Positions 26,352-34,913 of a DNA stretch of 64,000 nucleotides are shown here, piece by piece. Position numbers and translations under genes: made by a program. The notes below the pieces were generated by a model that saw only the letters and a program-made list of their open reading frames with translations, was not told the origin of the DNA and searched no databases. The stretch covers positions 1-64,000 of the forward strand of contig JAWKVC010000001.1 in assembly GCA_041398245.1 (NCBI GenBank), written 5' to 3'. The stretch comes from UBA7672 sp041398245 (lineage in GTDB: Bacteria; Pseudomonadota; Alphaproteobacteria; Caulobacterales; Hyphomonadaceae). Positions within the stretch are counted from its first letter, which is position 1. Every line of letters begins with the position of its first letter.

Positions 26352-28985
26352 ATGCGTACAGAAAATCCGCCCCCAGTCCGCCTGGCCGACTACCGGCCAT
26401 ACCCTTTCCGCATCGAACAGGTGCGGATGCGCTTCCAGCTGCATCCCACGGATACGCGCGTTGTCACCGAATTGTCCGTCCGCCGCACCGGAGAAGCGGA
26501 CGCACCGCTGGTGCTGGATGGTGAAAAGCTCGCGCTGAAATCGATTCGCCTGAATGGAAACGCCCTTTCAGCCGACGAATACCGGATCGATTCCGAAACG
26601 CTCACGCTCGACTGGCCCGGCGATACGTTCACGCTGGAAATCGAAACCAGCATCTCGCCCGAAACGAATACGGAATTGTCCGGCCTCTACATCTCGGGCG
26701 GCCGCTTCTGCACGCAATGCGAAGCCGAAGGCTTCCGCCGCATCACCTACTATCCGGACCGGCCGGATGTGCTCGCGCCCTTCCATGTCCGGATCGAGGC
26801 GGACAAGGTCAGGTTCCCCTATCTTCTGTCGAACGGGAATCCAGTCTCATCGGGCGAGATCGAAGACGGCCGGCACTTTGCCGAATGGACGGACCCGCAT
26901 CCGAAGCCTTCCTATCTGTTCGCCCTTGTCGGCGGCGAATTCGATGTGCTCGAAGACAGCTTCACGACCCGATCCGGCCGGCCGGTGAAACTCGCCATCT
27001 ATGTCGAGAAGGACGACGCGCCCCGCGCCGCCTACGCGATGCTGTCGCTCAAGAATGCAATGGCATGGGATGAGGACGTCTTCGGCCGCGAGTATGATCT
27101 CGACATCTTCCAGATCGTCGCCGTCCGCGATTTCAACTTCGGCGCGATGGAAAACAAGGGCCTCAACATCTTCAACTCGGCCTACGTTCTCGCTGATGGC
27201 CGCACCGCGACGGATGCGGACTTCGAGGCGATCGAGAGCATCGTCGCCCACGAATACTTCCACAACTGGACCGGCAACCGCATCACCTGCCGCGACTGGT
27301 TCCAGCTCTGCCTGAAGGAAGGCCTGACCGTGTACCGGGATCAGGAGTTCACCAAGGCGATGCGCTCGCCCGCTGTCGCGCGGATCAAGGAAGTGATCCG
27401 GCTGCGCACGCGCCAGTTCCCGGAAGACGCCGGCCCGCTGGCCCATTCCGTGCGCCCGGATCGCTACGCCCGCATCGACAACCTCTATACCGCCACGGTG
27501 TACGAGAAGGGCTCGGAACTCATCCGCATGCTGCGCTTGATGATCGGCGATGAGTCCTTCTTCGCCGGCATGAACCGCTACTTCGATACATTCGACGGCA
27601 CGGCCGCGACCATCGAAGATTTCATCGGGTCGTTCGAACCCTCAACGCATCACGACCTCGCGGCGTTCTCGCAGTGGTATTCGCAGGCCGGCACGCCGAC
27701 CGTGACCGCGAAGGGCCGATACGACGCCACGGCAAAGACCTGGACGCTCACGCTGTCCCAGGAAGTGCGGCCGACGCCCGGCCAGCCGACCAAGGCGCCG
27801 GTCCCGATTCCGCTGCGCGTCGCCCTGTTCGACTCAAACGGCGCGTCCATCGAGGCCCGCATCGGCAGCGGCGCGCCCGCAACCGAGCACGTGCTGCTGC
27901 TCGATGCGAGCACGCGGACGTTCGTTTTCTCTGGTGTCGGTTCAACGCCACGGGCGTCGCTCAATCGCGGTTTCTCCGCGCCGGTTCGCCTTGTCGACGA
28001 CATGTCGGAAGCCGAACGCGCGGCGCTGGCCGGTGTTGACGACGACCCGTTTGCGCAATGGGAAGCGCTGCAGACGATCGCGCGCGCCGTCATCCTGGAT
28101 TCCGTGCGCGGCGGTTCGCGGGAGCCCGACCATTCGCGGGCGACAAGCTATGTCCGGTCCCTGCGCGACTCCGTTGTACGCGCCGCGCGCACCGATCCGG
28201 CCTATGCGGCCCTGCTGCTCTACATCCCGACCGTGGGCGAGCTCATCCTCGATATGAAGGATGCGGATCCGACCGCCATCCACGTGGTGCGGCTGGAGCT
28301 GCGCCGCGCTGTGACCCGGGCGCTGGAAGACGAATTGCTGGCCGCGCTGGAGAAGACCGAGCCGACCACATTCGATCCTTCGGCGGCGGCGGCCGGTCGG
28401 CGCGCCCTGCGCGCCTCGGCGCTCTCGCTGCTGTCTTCGCTAGGCGATCGCCATGAAGGCCTGATCGCGCAAGCCTATCGCGGCGCGACGACCATGACGG
28501 AAAGCCTTGCAGCGTTGACCTCGTTGTCGGGCATCGAGAGCAGTGCATTCGACGCGGCCCTGACGGACTTCGAGTCGCGCTGGTCCAATTCTCCGCTGGT
28601 CATGGACAAGTGGTTCAGCGCGCAATCGATGTCGATCCGGAACGATCTGCGCGAACGCCTCCTGCGTCTGCAGACCCGGCCTGACTTTGATCTGCGCAAT
28701 CCGAACCGTGTCCGGTCGCTCGTTGCAGCCTTCGCGATGAACAACCCCGTCGCCTTCCATGCCGAGGACGGCTGGGGCTATCGTTTCCTCGCCGACATGA
28801 TCCTGAAGATCGATCCGCTGAACCCGGCGCTGTCGGCCCGGCTGGCGACGGCCTTCGAAAGCTGGCGGTCGTTCAACGCCGTCCGGCGCGGCCATGCCCA
28901 GGCGCAGCTCAATCGCCTGTCGGATGCCGGACTGTCGCGGAACGCCTTGGACATTGTCGGCCGGGCGCTCGCCGAACCGAAGTAA
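26352..28985 (+). CDS. pepN: Aminopeptidase N
   Basis: At 877 residues this is a complete gamma/alphaproteobacterial-type PepN of the M1 family. The exopeptidase motif GAMEN is at residues 264-268, the zinc motif HEYFH at 300-304 with the third ligand Glu323 in LKEGLTVYRD, and the catalytic tyrosine is probably in YTATVYEKG. The C-terminal DUF3458 region (residues 430-877) completes the enzyme. It removes N-terminal residues from cytosolic peptides. The start MRTENPPPVRLADYRPYPF agrees with the family although no clear ribosome site is seen. Confidence 0.96.
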   Translation: MRTENPPPVRLADYRPYPFRIEQVRMRFQLHPTDTRVVTELSVRRTGEADAPLVLDGEKLALKSIRLNGNALSADEYRIDSETLTLDWPGDTFTLEIETSISPETNTELSGLYISGGRFCTQCEAEGFRRITYYPDRPDVLAPFHVRIEADKVRFPYLLSNGNPVSSGEIEDGRHFAEWTDPHPKPSYLFALVGGEFDVLEDSFTTRSGRPVKLAIYVEKDDAPRAAYAMLSLKNAMAWDEDVFGREYDLDIFQIVAVRDFNFGAMENKGLNIFNSAYVLADGRTATDADFEAIESIVAHEYFHNWTGNRITCRDWFQLCLKEGLTVYRDQEFTKAMRSPAVARIKEVIRLRTRQFPEDAGPLAHSVRPDRYARIDNLYTATVYEKGSELIRMLRLMIGDESFFAGMNRYFDTFDGTAATIEDFIGSFEPSTHHDLAAFSQWYSQAGTPTVTAKGRYDATAKTWTLTLSQEVRPTPGQPTKAPVPIPLRVALFDSNGASIEARIGSGAPATEHVLLLDASTRTFVFSGVGSTPRASLNRGFSAPVRLVDDMSEAERAALAGVDDDPFAQWEALQTIARAVILDSVRGGSREPDHSRATSYVRSLRDSVVRAARTDPAYAALLLYIPTVGELILDMKDADPTAIHVVRLELRRAVTRALEDELLAALEKTEPTTFDPSAAAAGRRALRASALSLLSSLGDRHEGLIAQAYRGATTMTESLAALTSLSGIESSAFDAALTDFESRWSNSPLVMDKWFSAQSMSIRNDLRERLLRLQTRPDFDLRNPNRVRSLVAAFAMNNPVAFHAEDGWGYRFLADMILKIDPLNPALSARLATAFESWRSFNAVRRGHAQAQLNRLSDAGLSRNALDIVGRALAEPK

Positions 28986-29088
28986 GGCGCTGAACCGGCG
29001 AAGATTTTCGCATTTCGTTATCGTTAACCGCCGACTAATCATGACGCCCTAGCGTTCAGGGTCGCAAGACTGTGACCGGACGGCGGGA

Positions 29089-30216
29089 ATGTCGGTTTCA
29101 AATCCACAGGATGCGAAGTTCCGCGACTTCGCGTTTGCCGCTGCGGACCTTCTGGTCACCAGCGATGCTGCCGGACGCATTGTCGATGCCCAGGGCGACG
29201 CCACTCTATTCCACCATCCCAGCACCGAGCGCCTGATTGGCCGCAACGCCATCGATCTGGTGAGCGAGGCGGAAGGAACCCGCCTGCGCGAAGAATTGTG
29301 GGCGCTGGGTCCCGGCCGCCGGCTTTCCTGGGACGATGCGACGTCGATCGAAGGCGGCCGGCGCGTGGTCGTGCAGCGCAGCGCGACCTCGCCCAACAGT
29401 TTCAATTTCGCGGTTCTGCGGATGCCCGCATCCATGCAGGTGCGCGGTGACAACGCCAATGAAGTTCTGGCCGAGCGCTTTCGCGATGCGGTGATGAATG
29501 GCCGCTTGAAGGCGGCGCGTCAGCCTGTCGTCGAAACGCGCACGGGCGCCATCAGCCACTATGAGGTTCTCGCGCGTTTCAATGGCGAGGACTCTCCGGT
29601 TGGCCTGATCACGGCAGCCGAGAAATCCGGGCAGATTGCGCATCTGGATTATGTGATGGTCAGCGCCGCAGCGGCGCGGCTGGAATCCAATCCTGATCCC
29701 GCCTACCGCCTCGCCATCAACATATCGGGGGAGTCGCTGCAGCGGCTGGACGTGATCCGGGAGCTGTGCGCCGTGATCGCCGGTCACACCTTCCAGCACA
29801 GCAGGCTGATCATCGAAGTCACGGAATCCGCGCACATACACGACATCGAAATGGCGGCCCGCGCGGTCGAAATGCTGCGCGCCTGCGGCGTCGGCGTATC
29901 TCTCGATGATTTTGGCGCCGGGGCCGCCTCGTTCGGATATCTGCGCGCGCTGAACGTCGACGGGCTCAAATTCGATGGAAGCTTCATTCAGGCCGCCGAA
30001 ACCAACAAGCGCGGCCTCGCCCTCATGCGCAATGTCGCCCGCATGTGCGCCGAACTTGGCATCTCGTCCGTGGGCGAGCGGATCGAAACCGAAGCCGATC
30101 GCCAGATGCTGATCGAGGCCGGCGTCACGTATGCGCAGGGCTACTATTACGGCCGGCCGATGATCGATGAACATTTCTTCGCGCGCGGGCCGATCGCCCT
30201 GCGCAGCGCGGCATAG
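29089..30216 (+). CDS. EAL domain cyclic-di-GMP phosphodiesterase with PAS-like N-terminus
   Basis: The 375-residue protein has a PAS-like N-terminal segment (residues 10-112) and an EAL domain (125-365). The EAL signature reads EVL (Glu159). Other catalytic positions look intact: Asn211 in INISGESL, Glu243 in EVTES, Asp273-Asp274 in DDFGAG, Lys294 in LKFDGSF, Glu330 and Gln350 in AQGYYYGRP. The enzyme should therefore hydrolyse c-di-GMP. No membrane segment is present. It is followed after nine bases by a single-domain response regulator and then a sensor kinase, suggesting one signalling unit. Confidence 0.88.
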   Translation: MSVSNPQDAKFRDFAFAAADLLVTSDAAGRIVDAQGDATLFHHPSTERLIGRNAIDLVSEAEGTRLREELWALGPGRRLSWDDATSIEGGRRVVVQRSATSPNSFNFAVLRMPASMQVRGDNANEVLAERFRDAVMNGRLKAARQPVVETRTGAISHYEVLARFNGEDSPVGLITAAEKSGQIAHLDYVMVSAAAARLESNPDPAYRLAINISGESLQRLDVIRELCAVIAGHTFQHSRLIIEVTESAHIHDIEMAARAVEMLRACGVGVSLDDFGAGAASFGYLRALNVDGLKFDGSFIQAAETNKRGLALMRNVARMCAELGISSVGERIETEADRQMLIEAGVTYAQGYYYGRPMIDEHFFARGPIALRSAA

Positions 30217-30225
30217 GGGACGGCG

Positions 30226-30801
30226 ATGGATCGCACGCTTGAACGCCTGAAAGTGCTGGTGGTCGACGACAACCACCACATGACCAACATCATCAAGACC
30301 ATTCTCCGCGGCTTCGAAGTGAAGGAGTTCTTCGACGCCAACAACGCCGCCGACGCCTTCCAGATCATCCGCAACACACCGATTGACCTGATCATCACCG
30401 ACTTTGCGATGGATCCGATCAACGGCTGCGAGTTTACCCGTCTCATCCGCACGGCCGAGGACAGCCCGAACCATTTCGTGCCGATCATTATGCTGACGGC
30501 CTACGCCGAGCGTTCGAAGGTCGAGAAGGCGCGCGACGCCGGCGTCACGGAATTCTGCGCCAAGCCGGTCACAGCGACCGAGCTCTACCGGAAGGTCTGC
30601 GCGGTCATCAACACGCCGCGTTCGTTCATCCGTACAAGCGTCTATTTCGGGCCGGACCGCCGCCGTCGCAAAGACGACAATTTCAAGGGCAAGGAACGCC
30701 GCGAAACCCTGTTCGGGCCCAAGAGTTCCGCAGTCCTGCGCCAGGCAGAGCCTGCCTGGAGACCACCCTGCCGCCGATCTCGGCGGATGGCCCACAATTA
30801 A
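30226..30801 (+). CDS. Single-domain response regulator with basic tail
   Basis: The receiver domain (residues 5-130) has the acidic pair Asp14-Asp15, the phosphorylation site Asp59 in LIITDFAMDP, Thr91 and Lys113. After it comes a 60-residue tail rich in Arg and Lys (FGPDRRRRKDDNFKGKERRE) without a recognised output domain. A tail with this kind of FGPDRR motif also occurs in other alphaproteobacterial receivers. The likely partner is the sensor kinase 73 bases downstream, and the output may be the EAL protein upstream. Confidence 0.87.
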   Translation: MDRTLERLKVLVVDDNHHMTNIIKTILRGFEVKEFFDANNAADAFQIIRNTPIDLIITDFAMDPINGCEFTRLIRTAEDSPNHFVPIIMLTAYAERSKVEKARDAGVTEFCAKPVTATELYRKVCAVINTPRSFIRTSVYFGPDRRRRKDDNFKGKERRETLFGPKSSAVLRQAEPAWRPPCRRSRRMAHN

Positions 30802-30874
30802 TCACCGGTTAACCCTTTCGCAGCGTTTCGACTCCACAACTGGTGAGTCAGGGGAGTTCGCGAAGGGCGCAGTA

Positions 30875-33172
30875 TTGGGGAAGATCGACGTCAGAGGCAG
30901 ACCGGCACGCAAGGGTGCGCCTCCGGCGCGCGCACGCGGCCCCGTCCCTGCCACCATGCTGACGCTCCTGATGCTGGCGTTTGGCGGGTCGCTTGCTCTC
31001 AAGGCCTTCGAGGAACGCCAATTCGCCGACAACGCGACGCTGGTCCAGCAAGCCCGGGAGGCCGAGGCTCTTGCCGGCCATGTCCGGGCCGATCTGGTAG
31101 CCCTTCAGGCGCGCATGGAAGGCCTGCTGCTCAATGGCGCTTCGCTTGAGACCATCCGCCGGGCCGGCGATTTCGATGCCGTAAGCGAGCGTGAGCCGCC
31201 GGAGGGCGCCTGGGCCCAACTGGTCGACGAGGGCGGCCTGCGAGTTTTTGCGAACGTGAAAGACCGCTGGGTGCAGGGCGCCCGTCGCGCGGCGGCCCTG
31301 CTGCCCGAGGCGCTGGACCAGAGACAGTTCTATCTGGTCACCAGCGGATCCATCCCGTTGAACGCCCGCTTCGAGTCAGTCGACTTCGAACGGTCGGCTG
31401 TCGCCTGTGCGCCGATCCCGCAGACAGAGATCGCAGCGTGTGTCTTCCGGCCGGCTCCGTTGTTCGGCATGGGCGACGTTAATCGCCTCATCATCTACGG
31501 CCTGCTGTTGGCCGCCCCGCTGCTCGCCGTTTTCGGCCTTGTGTCGGCAATCCGCCGCGTCAGCCGGGAGAAGGAAGCCATCGCGGAAAAGACGCCAACT
31601 CCCGAGGAAGTCGAACAGCGTCTATGGGCCGGGTTCGAGGTTGCTGGCCTGATCGGCCTGTGGCGCTGGAATCCGGTGAAGCAGCTTCTGACGCTCGGCC
31701 CCGAAGCCGCCATGCTGGTTGGAGCCATCCACGAAGGCGAGATGACGCTGGACGAGTTTACGACCATTGTAGCCGACGAGGATCGCCGCCGCGTGCGTCA
31801 GGTGCTGGAGGATGCAAGGCCGCGCCAGCAGCTGAATGCGGCCTTCCTTGGATCCGGCCGGATGGCCGGCCGCTATTTCGAACTGATCGGCGGCGACTGC
31901 GATGGCGTCTTCTCCGGCGCTATCCTCAATGTCACCGACCGCATCGCAGCGCAGACGCGCTCCCGGCGTGCAGAAGCATTGGCCCGCACGGCGCTAGACG
32001 CCCACCCTGGCCCCTTCGCCGTGTGGAACAATCACAAGCGCCTGACGCACTGGAACGCCGCCTTCGGACGCATCTTCAACCTCGACAAGAGCATCCTGCA
32101 GCCGGGTGTGTCCTACGACCTGATCATGTCGGAGATTTCCAAGTTCGTCCGCGTCGAACGTCCGCTGGGCGAGGATGCGAACTCGCGCGAGATGCTGCTG
32201 CTGTCCGACATCTGGATCAGGCTGGTGGACCGCCGCACGGCGACGGACGGCCTGATCACTGTCGGCCTCGACATCACCAACATGAAGCGCCAGGAGGCGG
32301 GCCTGCAGCGCAGCGAGCGCCGCCTGCGCGCCATGGTGGAGGAGCTGCAGCGCACCAAGGGCCAGGCCCAGGAACTGGCGGAGAAATACGCCGAGGCCAA
32401 GACACGCGCCGAGCGGGCCAGCCAGGCCAAGGGCGCATTCCTGGGCAATATGAGCCATGAGCTGCGCACGCCGCTCAACCACATCAACGGCTTTGCCGAG
32501 ATGATGGCCGAGGAGGTCTATGGTCCGCTGGGCCACGAGCGCTACAGAGAATATGCCGAGGATATCGTCGAGGCGGCCCGCCACCTTGAGGAGATGATCA
32601 ACGACATTCTCGACATGTCGAAGGTCGAAGCCGGCAAGATGCGGCTGTCGCCGACGCTGATCGATCCGGAAGACGCCGTCGACGGCGCTGTGAAGCTGGC
32701 GCGCCGCCGCGCCGCGGATCGCGAAGTCTCGCTGATCTTCGATCCGGATGACGACCTGCCGGAGATCACGGGCGATCATCGCGCGATCAAGCAGATGACG
32801 TTCAACCTGATCACGAACGCGATCAAGTTCACGGATTCCGGTGGCGAGATCCGTGTGACAATGGCGGCGGAAGGCAAATGGCTTGTGATCCGCGTGAAGG
32901 ATACCGGGATCGGCATTGCGCCTGAGGACCTTCCCCGGCTGGGCCAGCCCTTCGAGCAGGTGACATCTCCCGAAGCCAAGGAGCGCAATGTCCGCGGCAC
33001 GGGACTGGGTCTGGCGCTGACCAAGTCCTTCGCCGAGATGCATGGCGGCTATCTCACGATCGAGAGCACGCTGGGCGTAGGCACGACGGTGTCGATCTTC
33101 CTGCCGGTCAGCAAGACGCCACCGCCCCCCAACGGGCAGGCCGATCCGATCCTTGAGGATCTCGGCGCCTGA
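30875..33172 (+). CDS. PleC/PdhS-like sensor histidine kinase
   Basis: The 765-residue protein has two membrane helices (about residues 26-46 and 203-225) with a periplasmic domain between, PAS-like modules (about 250-480), a short coiled coil, and a HisKA-HATPase core. The phosphoacceptor is His528 in MSHELRTPLNHINGF. The N box is NLITNAIKF and the G boxes are DTGIGI and GTGLGLAL. The sequence after the His (EEVYGPLGHERYREYAEDI) is like the PleC/PdhS group that controls cell cycle and polarity in Caulobacterales. The start is a TTG eight bases after AAGGG; an internal ATG (about residue 28) is possible but would damage the first helix. Confidence 0.87.
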   Translation: MGKIDVRGRPARKGAPPARARGPVPATMLTLLMLAFGGSLALKAFEERQFADNATLVQQAREAEALAGHVRADLVALQARMEGLLLNGASLETIRRAGDFDAVSEREPPEGAWAQLVDEGGLRVFANVKDRWVQGARRAAALLPEALDQRQFYLVTSGSIPLNARFESVDFERSAVACAPIPQTEIAACVFRPAPLFGMGDVNRLIIYGLLLAAPLLAVFGLVSAIRRVSREKEAIAEKTPTPEEVEQRLWAGFEVAGLIGLWRWNPVKQLLTLGPEAAMLVGAIHEGEMTLDEFTTIVADEDRRRVRQVLEDARPRQQLNAAFLGSGRMAGRYFELIGGDCDGVFSGAILNVTDRIAAQTRSRRAEALARTALDAHPGPFAVWNNHKRLTHWNAAFGRIFNLDKSILQPGVSYDLIMSEISKFVRVERPLGEDANSREMLLLSDIWIRLVDRRTATDGLITVGLDITNMKRQEAGLQRSERRLRAMVEELQRTKGQAQELAEKYAEAKTRAERASQAKGAFLGNMSHELRTPLNHINGFAEMMAEEVYGPLGHERYREYAEDIVEAARHLEEMINDILDMSKVEAGKMRLSPTLIDPEDAVDGAVKLARRRAADREVSLIFDPDDDLPEITGDHRAIKQMTFNLITNAIKFTDSGGEIRVTMAAEGKWLVIRVKDTGIGIAPEDLPRLGQPFEQVTSPEAKERNVRGTGLGLALTKSFAEMHGGYLTIESTLGVGTTVSIFLPVSKTPPPPNGQADPILEDLGA

Positions 33173-33178
33173 TCGTTC

Positions 33179-33721
33179 CTATTTGTCCGGAGAGAGAACC
33201 GGCGGCGCATCGCCGCCCTGCACGCCAGCGCGCGCGCCGTCGCGTCCATCCGCCCGCTGGAGCCGGGCGTTGAATGGCGTCAGCAGGCCTGTTGCCGCCG
33301 TCGCGCGCGCCTTTGGAGGCATGCGGCCAAGGTGGCTGATCAGGATATCTTCGGCGATGCCCTGGAGCTTCTTCTCGCGCGACTGGAAAATGGCGACCGT
33401 GTCGCGCAGCTTGCCCTCGTCGAACGGATCGGCAAGCGCGGCGTCATAGACCGCCTTGCCCGCTTCGCTCAACCGCTTGCGATCATCGCTCATCGCGACC
33501 CAGCTTTCGCGCAGCTGGCGGCGCAGTTCGGTACGGTCCTCTTCCGGCAGCTGCGCCCAGGCCGCAGCAACCACGTCGGATGTGGGCCCATAACGCTCAA
33601 GCTGCATCAGCACGCTGGGTTCGTCCGTGCGCGGCGTAAGCCACCGGCCGACAACGATTCCAACAAGAGCCGCATTGAGAGCCAGCGAGCCAACAAGCAC
33701 AATCGTGAATCTGGACGGCAT
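33179..33721 (-). CDS. Periplasmic heavy-metal-sensor-like protein (CnrX/ZraP type)
   Basis: This 180-residue protein has an N-terminal membrane anchor (residues 6-26) followed by a helical periplasmic domain like that of the DUF305/ZraP/CnrX group: LPEEDRTELRRQLRESWVAM and FDEGKLRDTVAIFQSREKKLQ. No clear Cys/Met metal site is visible. The C-terminal 30 residues are disordered. It closes a three-gene row with an ECF sigma factor and a small membrane protein, the arrangement of CnrYXH-like systems in which the sensor senses metal or envelope stress. It converges with the kinase gene, six bases apart. Confidence 0.75.
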   Translation of the reverse strand: MPSRFTIVLVGSLALNAALVGIVVGRWLTPRTDEPSVLMQLERYGPTSDVVAAAWAQLPEEDRTELRRQLRESWVAMSDDRKRLSEAGKAVYDAALADPFDEGKLRDTVAIFQSREKKLQGIAEDILISHLGRMPPKARATAATGLLTPFNARLQRADGRDGARAGVQGGDAPPVLSPDK

Positions 33722-33728
33722 TCCGGTC

Positions 33729-34175
33729 TCAGTTCCCGACGTCGTTCATGGCGGTCAGGAAGACCGCGCTGGCCCCGCCGCCGGAGACAGTCAGCATCTT
33801 GGCGTAGTCATGTTCGGGCGCACTTTGCATTTCACCCGCATAGCCAACCGCAAATCCCAGCGCCAGAGAAGCCGCGAGCGCACCACCGGCGGCCCATCTG
33901 GGCACGCTAGGCCAGCCGGACAGGCCGAGGCTCCAGCCGACACGGCGGCGACCAGGGGCCGCGCCGAGTATGGCGGTCTCGAGGGCGATGGACGACGGTA
34001 CGTCCTTTTCCAGCGCCAGCAGATGGTCGAAGCCGCGCTCGCTTTCCCAGACATCCTTGATCCGGTGCGGAGCGCCCTCAAGGAACACTTCCCCATGCGC
34101 GCGCTCATCCTCCGGCCAGCGGGCGAGGTCGGCCCCGTAGGCCCCCAGCAATTCCATGAAACGTGCTTCGTTCAT
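33729..34175 (-). CDS. Putative membrane-bound anti-sigma factor
   Basis: The 148-residue protein has a cytoplasmic helical part (residues 1-88), a membrane helix near 95-115 (WAAGGALAASLALGFAVGYAG) and a short periplasmic tail. The N-terminal MELLGAYGADLARWPEDERA resembles small anti-sigma partners encoded after ECF factors in this class. It lacks a zinc HxxxCxxC motif. It lies eight bases after the sigma gene and seven bases before the sensor-like gene, so sequestration of the sigma factor is the likely role. That is inference from position and topology. Confidence 0.65.
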   Translation of the reverse strand: MNEARFMELLGAYGADLARWPEDERAHGEVFLEGAPHRIKDVWESERGFDHLLALEKDVPSSIALETAILGAAPGRRRVGWSLGLSGWPSVPRWAAGGALAASLALGFAVGYAGEMQSAPEHDYAKMLTVSGGGASAVFLTAMNDVGN

Positions 34176-34183
34176 CGCATTCC

Positions 34184-34750
34184 TCAGCCTGTTTCGAGGC
34201 CGCTCAGCAAGTCTGCCCGCTCCGCCGCGAGCGTCGTCTTCAGCGTTCTGCGCGCCCGCGAGAGAAGGCTCTCCAATGCTTCAACGCTGACGCCGAGAAT
34301 CTCCGCCGCTTCGATGTTGGATCGGTCCTGATAATAGCAGAGCACAAGGGCGGCCCGCTGGCGCTCTGGCAGGGCCTGCAGGGCGTCGCGCACCCGTTCC
34401 CGCCGCTGGCGGTCGTCGAGTGCGCGGGTAGCTGACGCACGCGCGTCCGGCGTTTCCGGCGAGACTTCACCGGCATTGCGCCCGCCGCGCCGCAATCTGT
34501 CGAGGCACTGGTTCATGGCGACCCTGTGCATCCATGTTTCGAATTTCGCCTGTCCCGGTTTCCAGGCCGCGGCATGCCGCCAGACACGAAGGAAAACCTC
34601 CTGCGCGACATCCTCGGCCTCCGCCGCATCGCCAAGCATCCGGCGCGCAAGCCCGACCATGCGCGGCAGGTGACGGCGCACGAGTTCAGCAGCGGCGCGC
34701 TTGTCGCCCGCACCGACACGGAGGACCAGTTCCTCGTCCGGATCCCGCAT
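34184..34750 (-). CDS. RNA polymerase ECF sigma factor
   Basis: The 188-residue protein has sigma region 2 (residues 20-90; DAAEAEDVAQEVFLRVW and FETWMHRVAMNQCLDRLRR) and region 4 (130-178; LPERQRAALVLCYYQDRSNIEAAEILGVS). It directs RNA polymerase to a stress regulon. It heads the row sigma, putative anti-sigma and periplasmic sensor, which are closely spaced. In its upstream 160 bases I see no clear GGAAC-type ECF promoter, so autoregulation cannot be shown. Confidence 0.93.
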   Translation of the reverse strand: MRDPDEELVLRVGAGDKRAAAELVRRHLPRMVGLARRMLGDAAEAEDVAQEVFLRVWRHAAAWKPGQAKFETWMHRVAMNQCLDRLRRGGRNAGEVSPETPDARASATRALDDRQRRERVRDALQALPERQRAALVLCYYQDRSNIEAAEILGVSVEALESLLSRARRTLKTTLAAERADLLSGLETG

Positions 34751-34913
34751 GGCTGGGCCACCAACTCCGAGACGTCGACTTGCGCCCCTTTGGGCGTCAT
34801 CTCCAAAGCCGAACCATGCTTCACGTTATGCATCCTGCGGCTGCGTTTGCCGAGGGCCGTCGGCGCCGAACCGGGATCAAATCAGGCGGCCAGCCTGCTC
34901 CAGTTCCGCAGAT

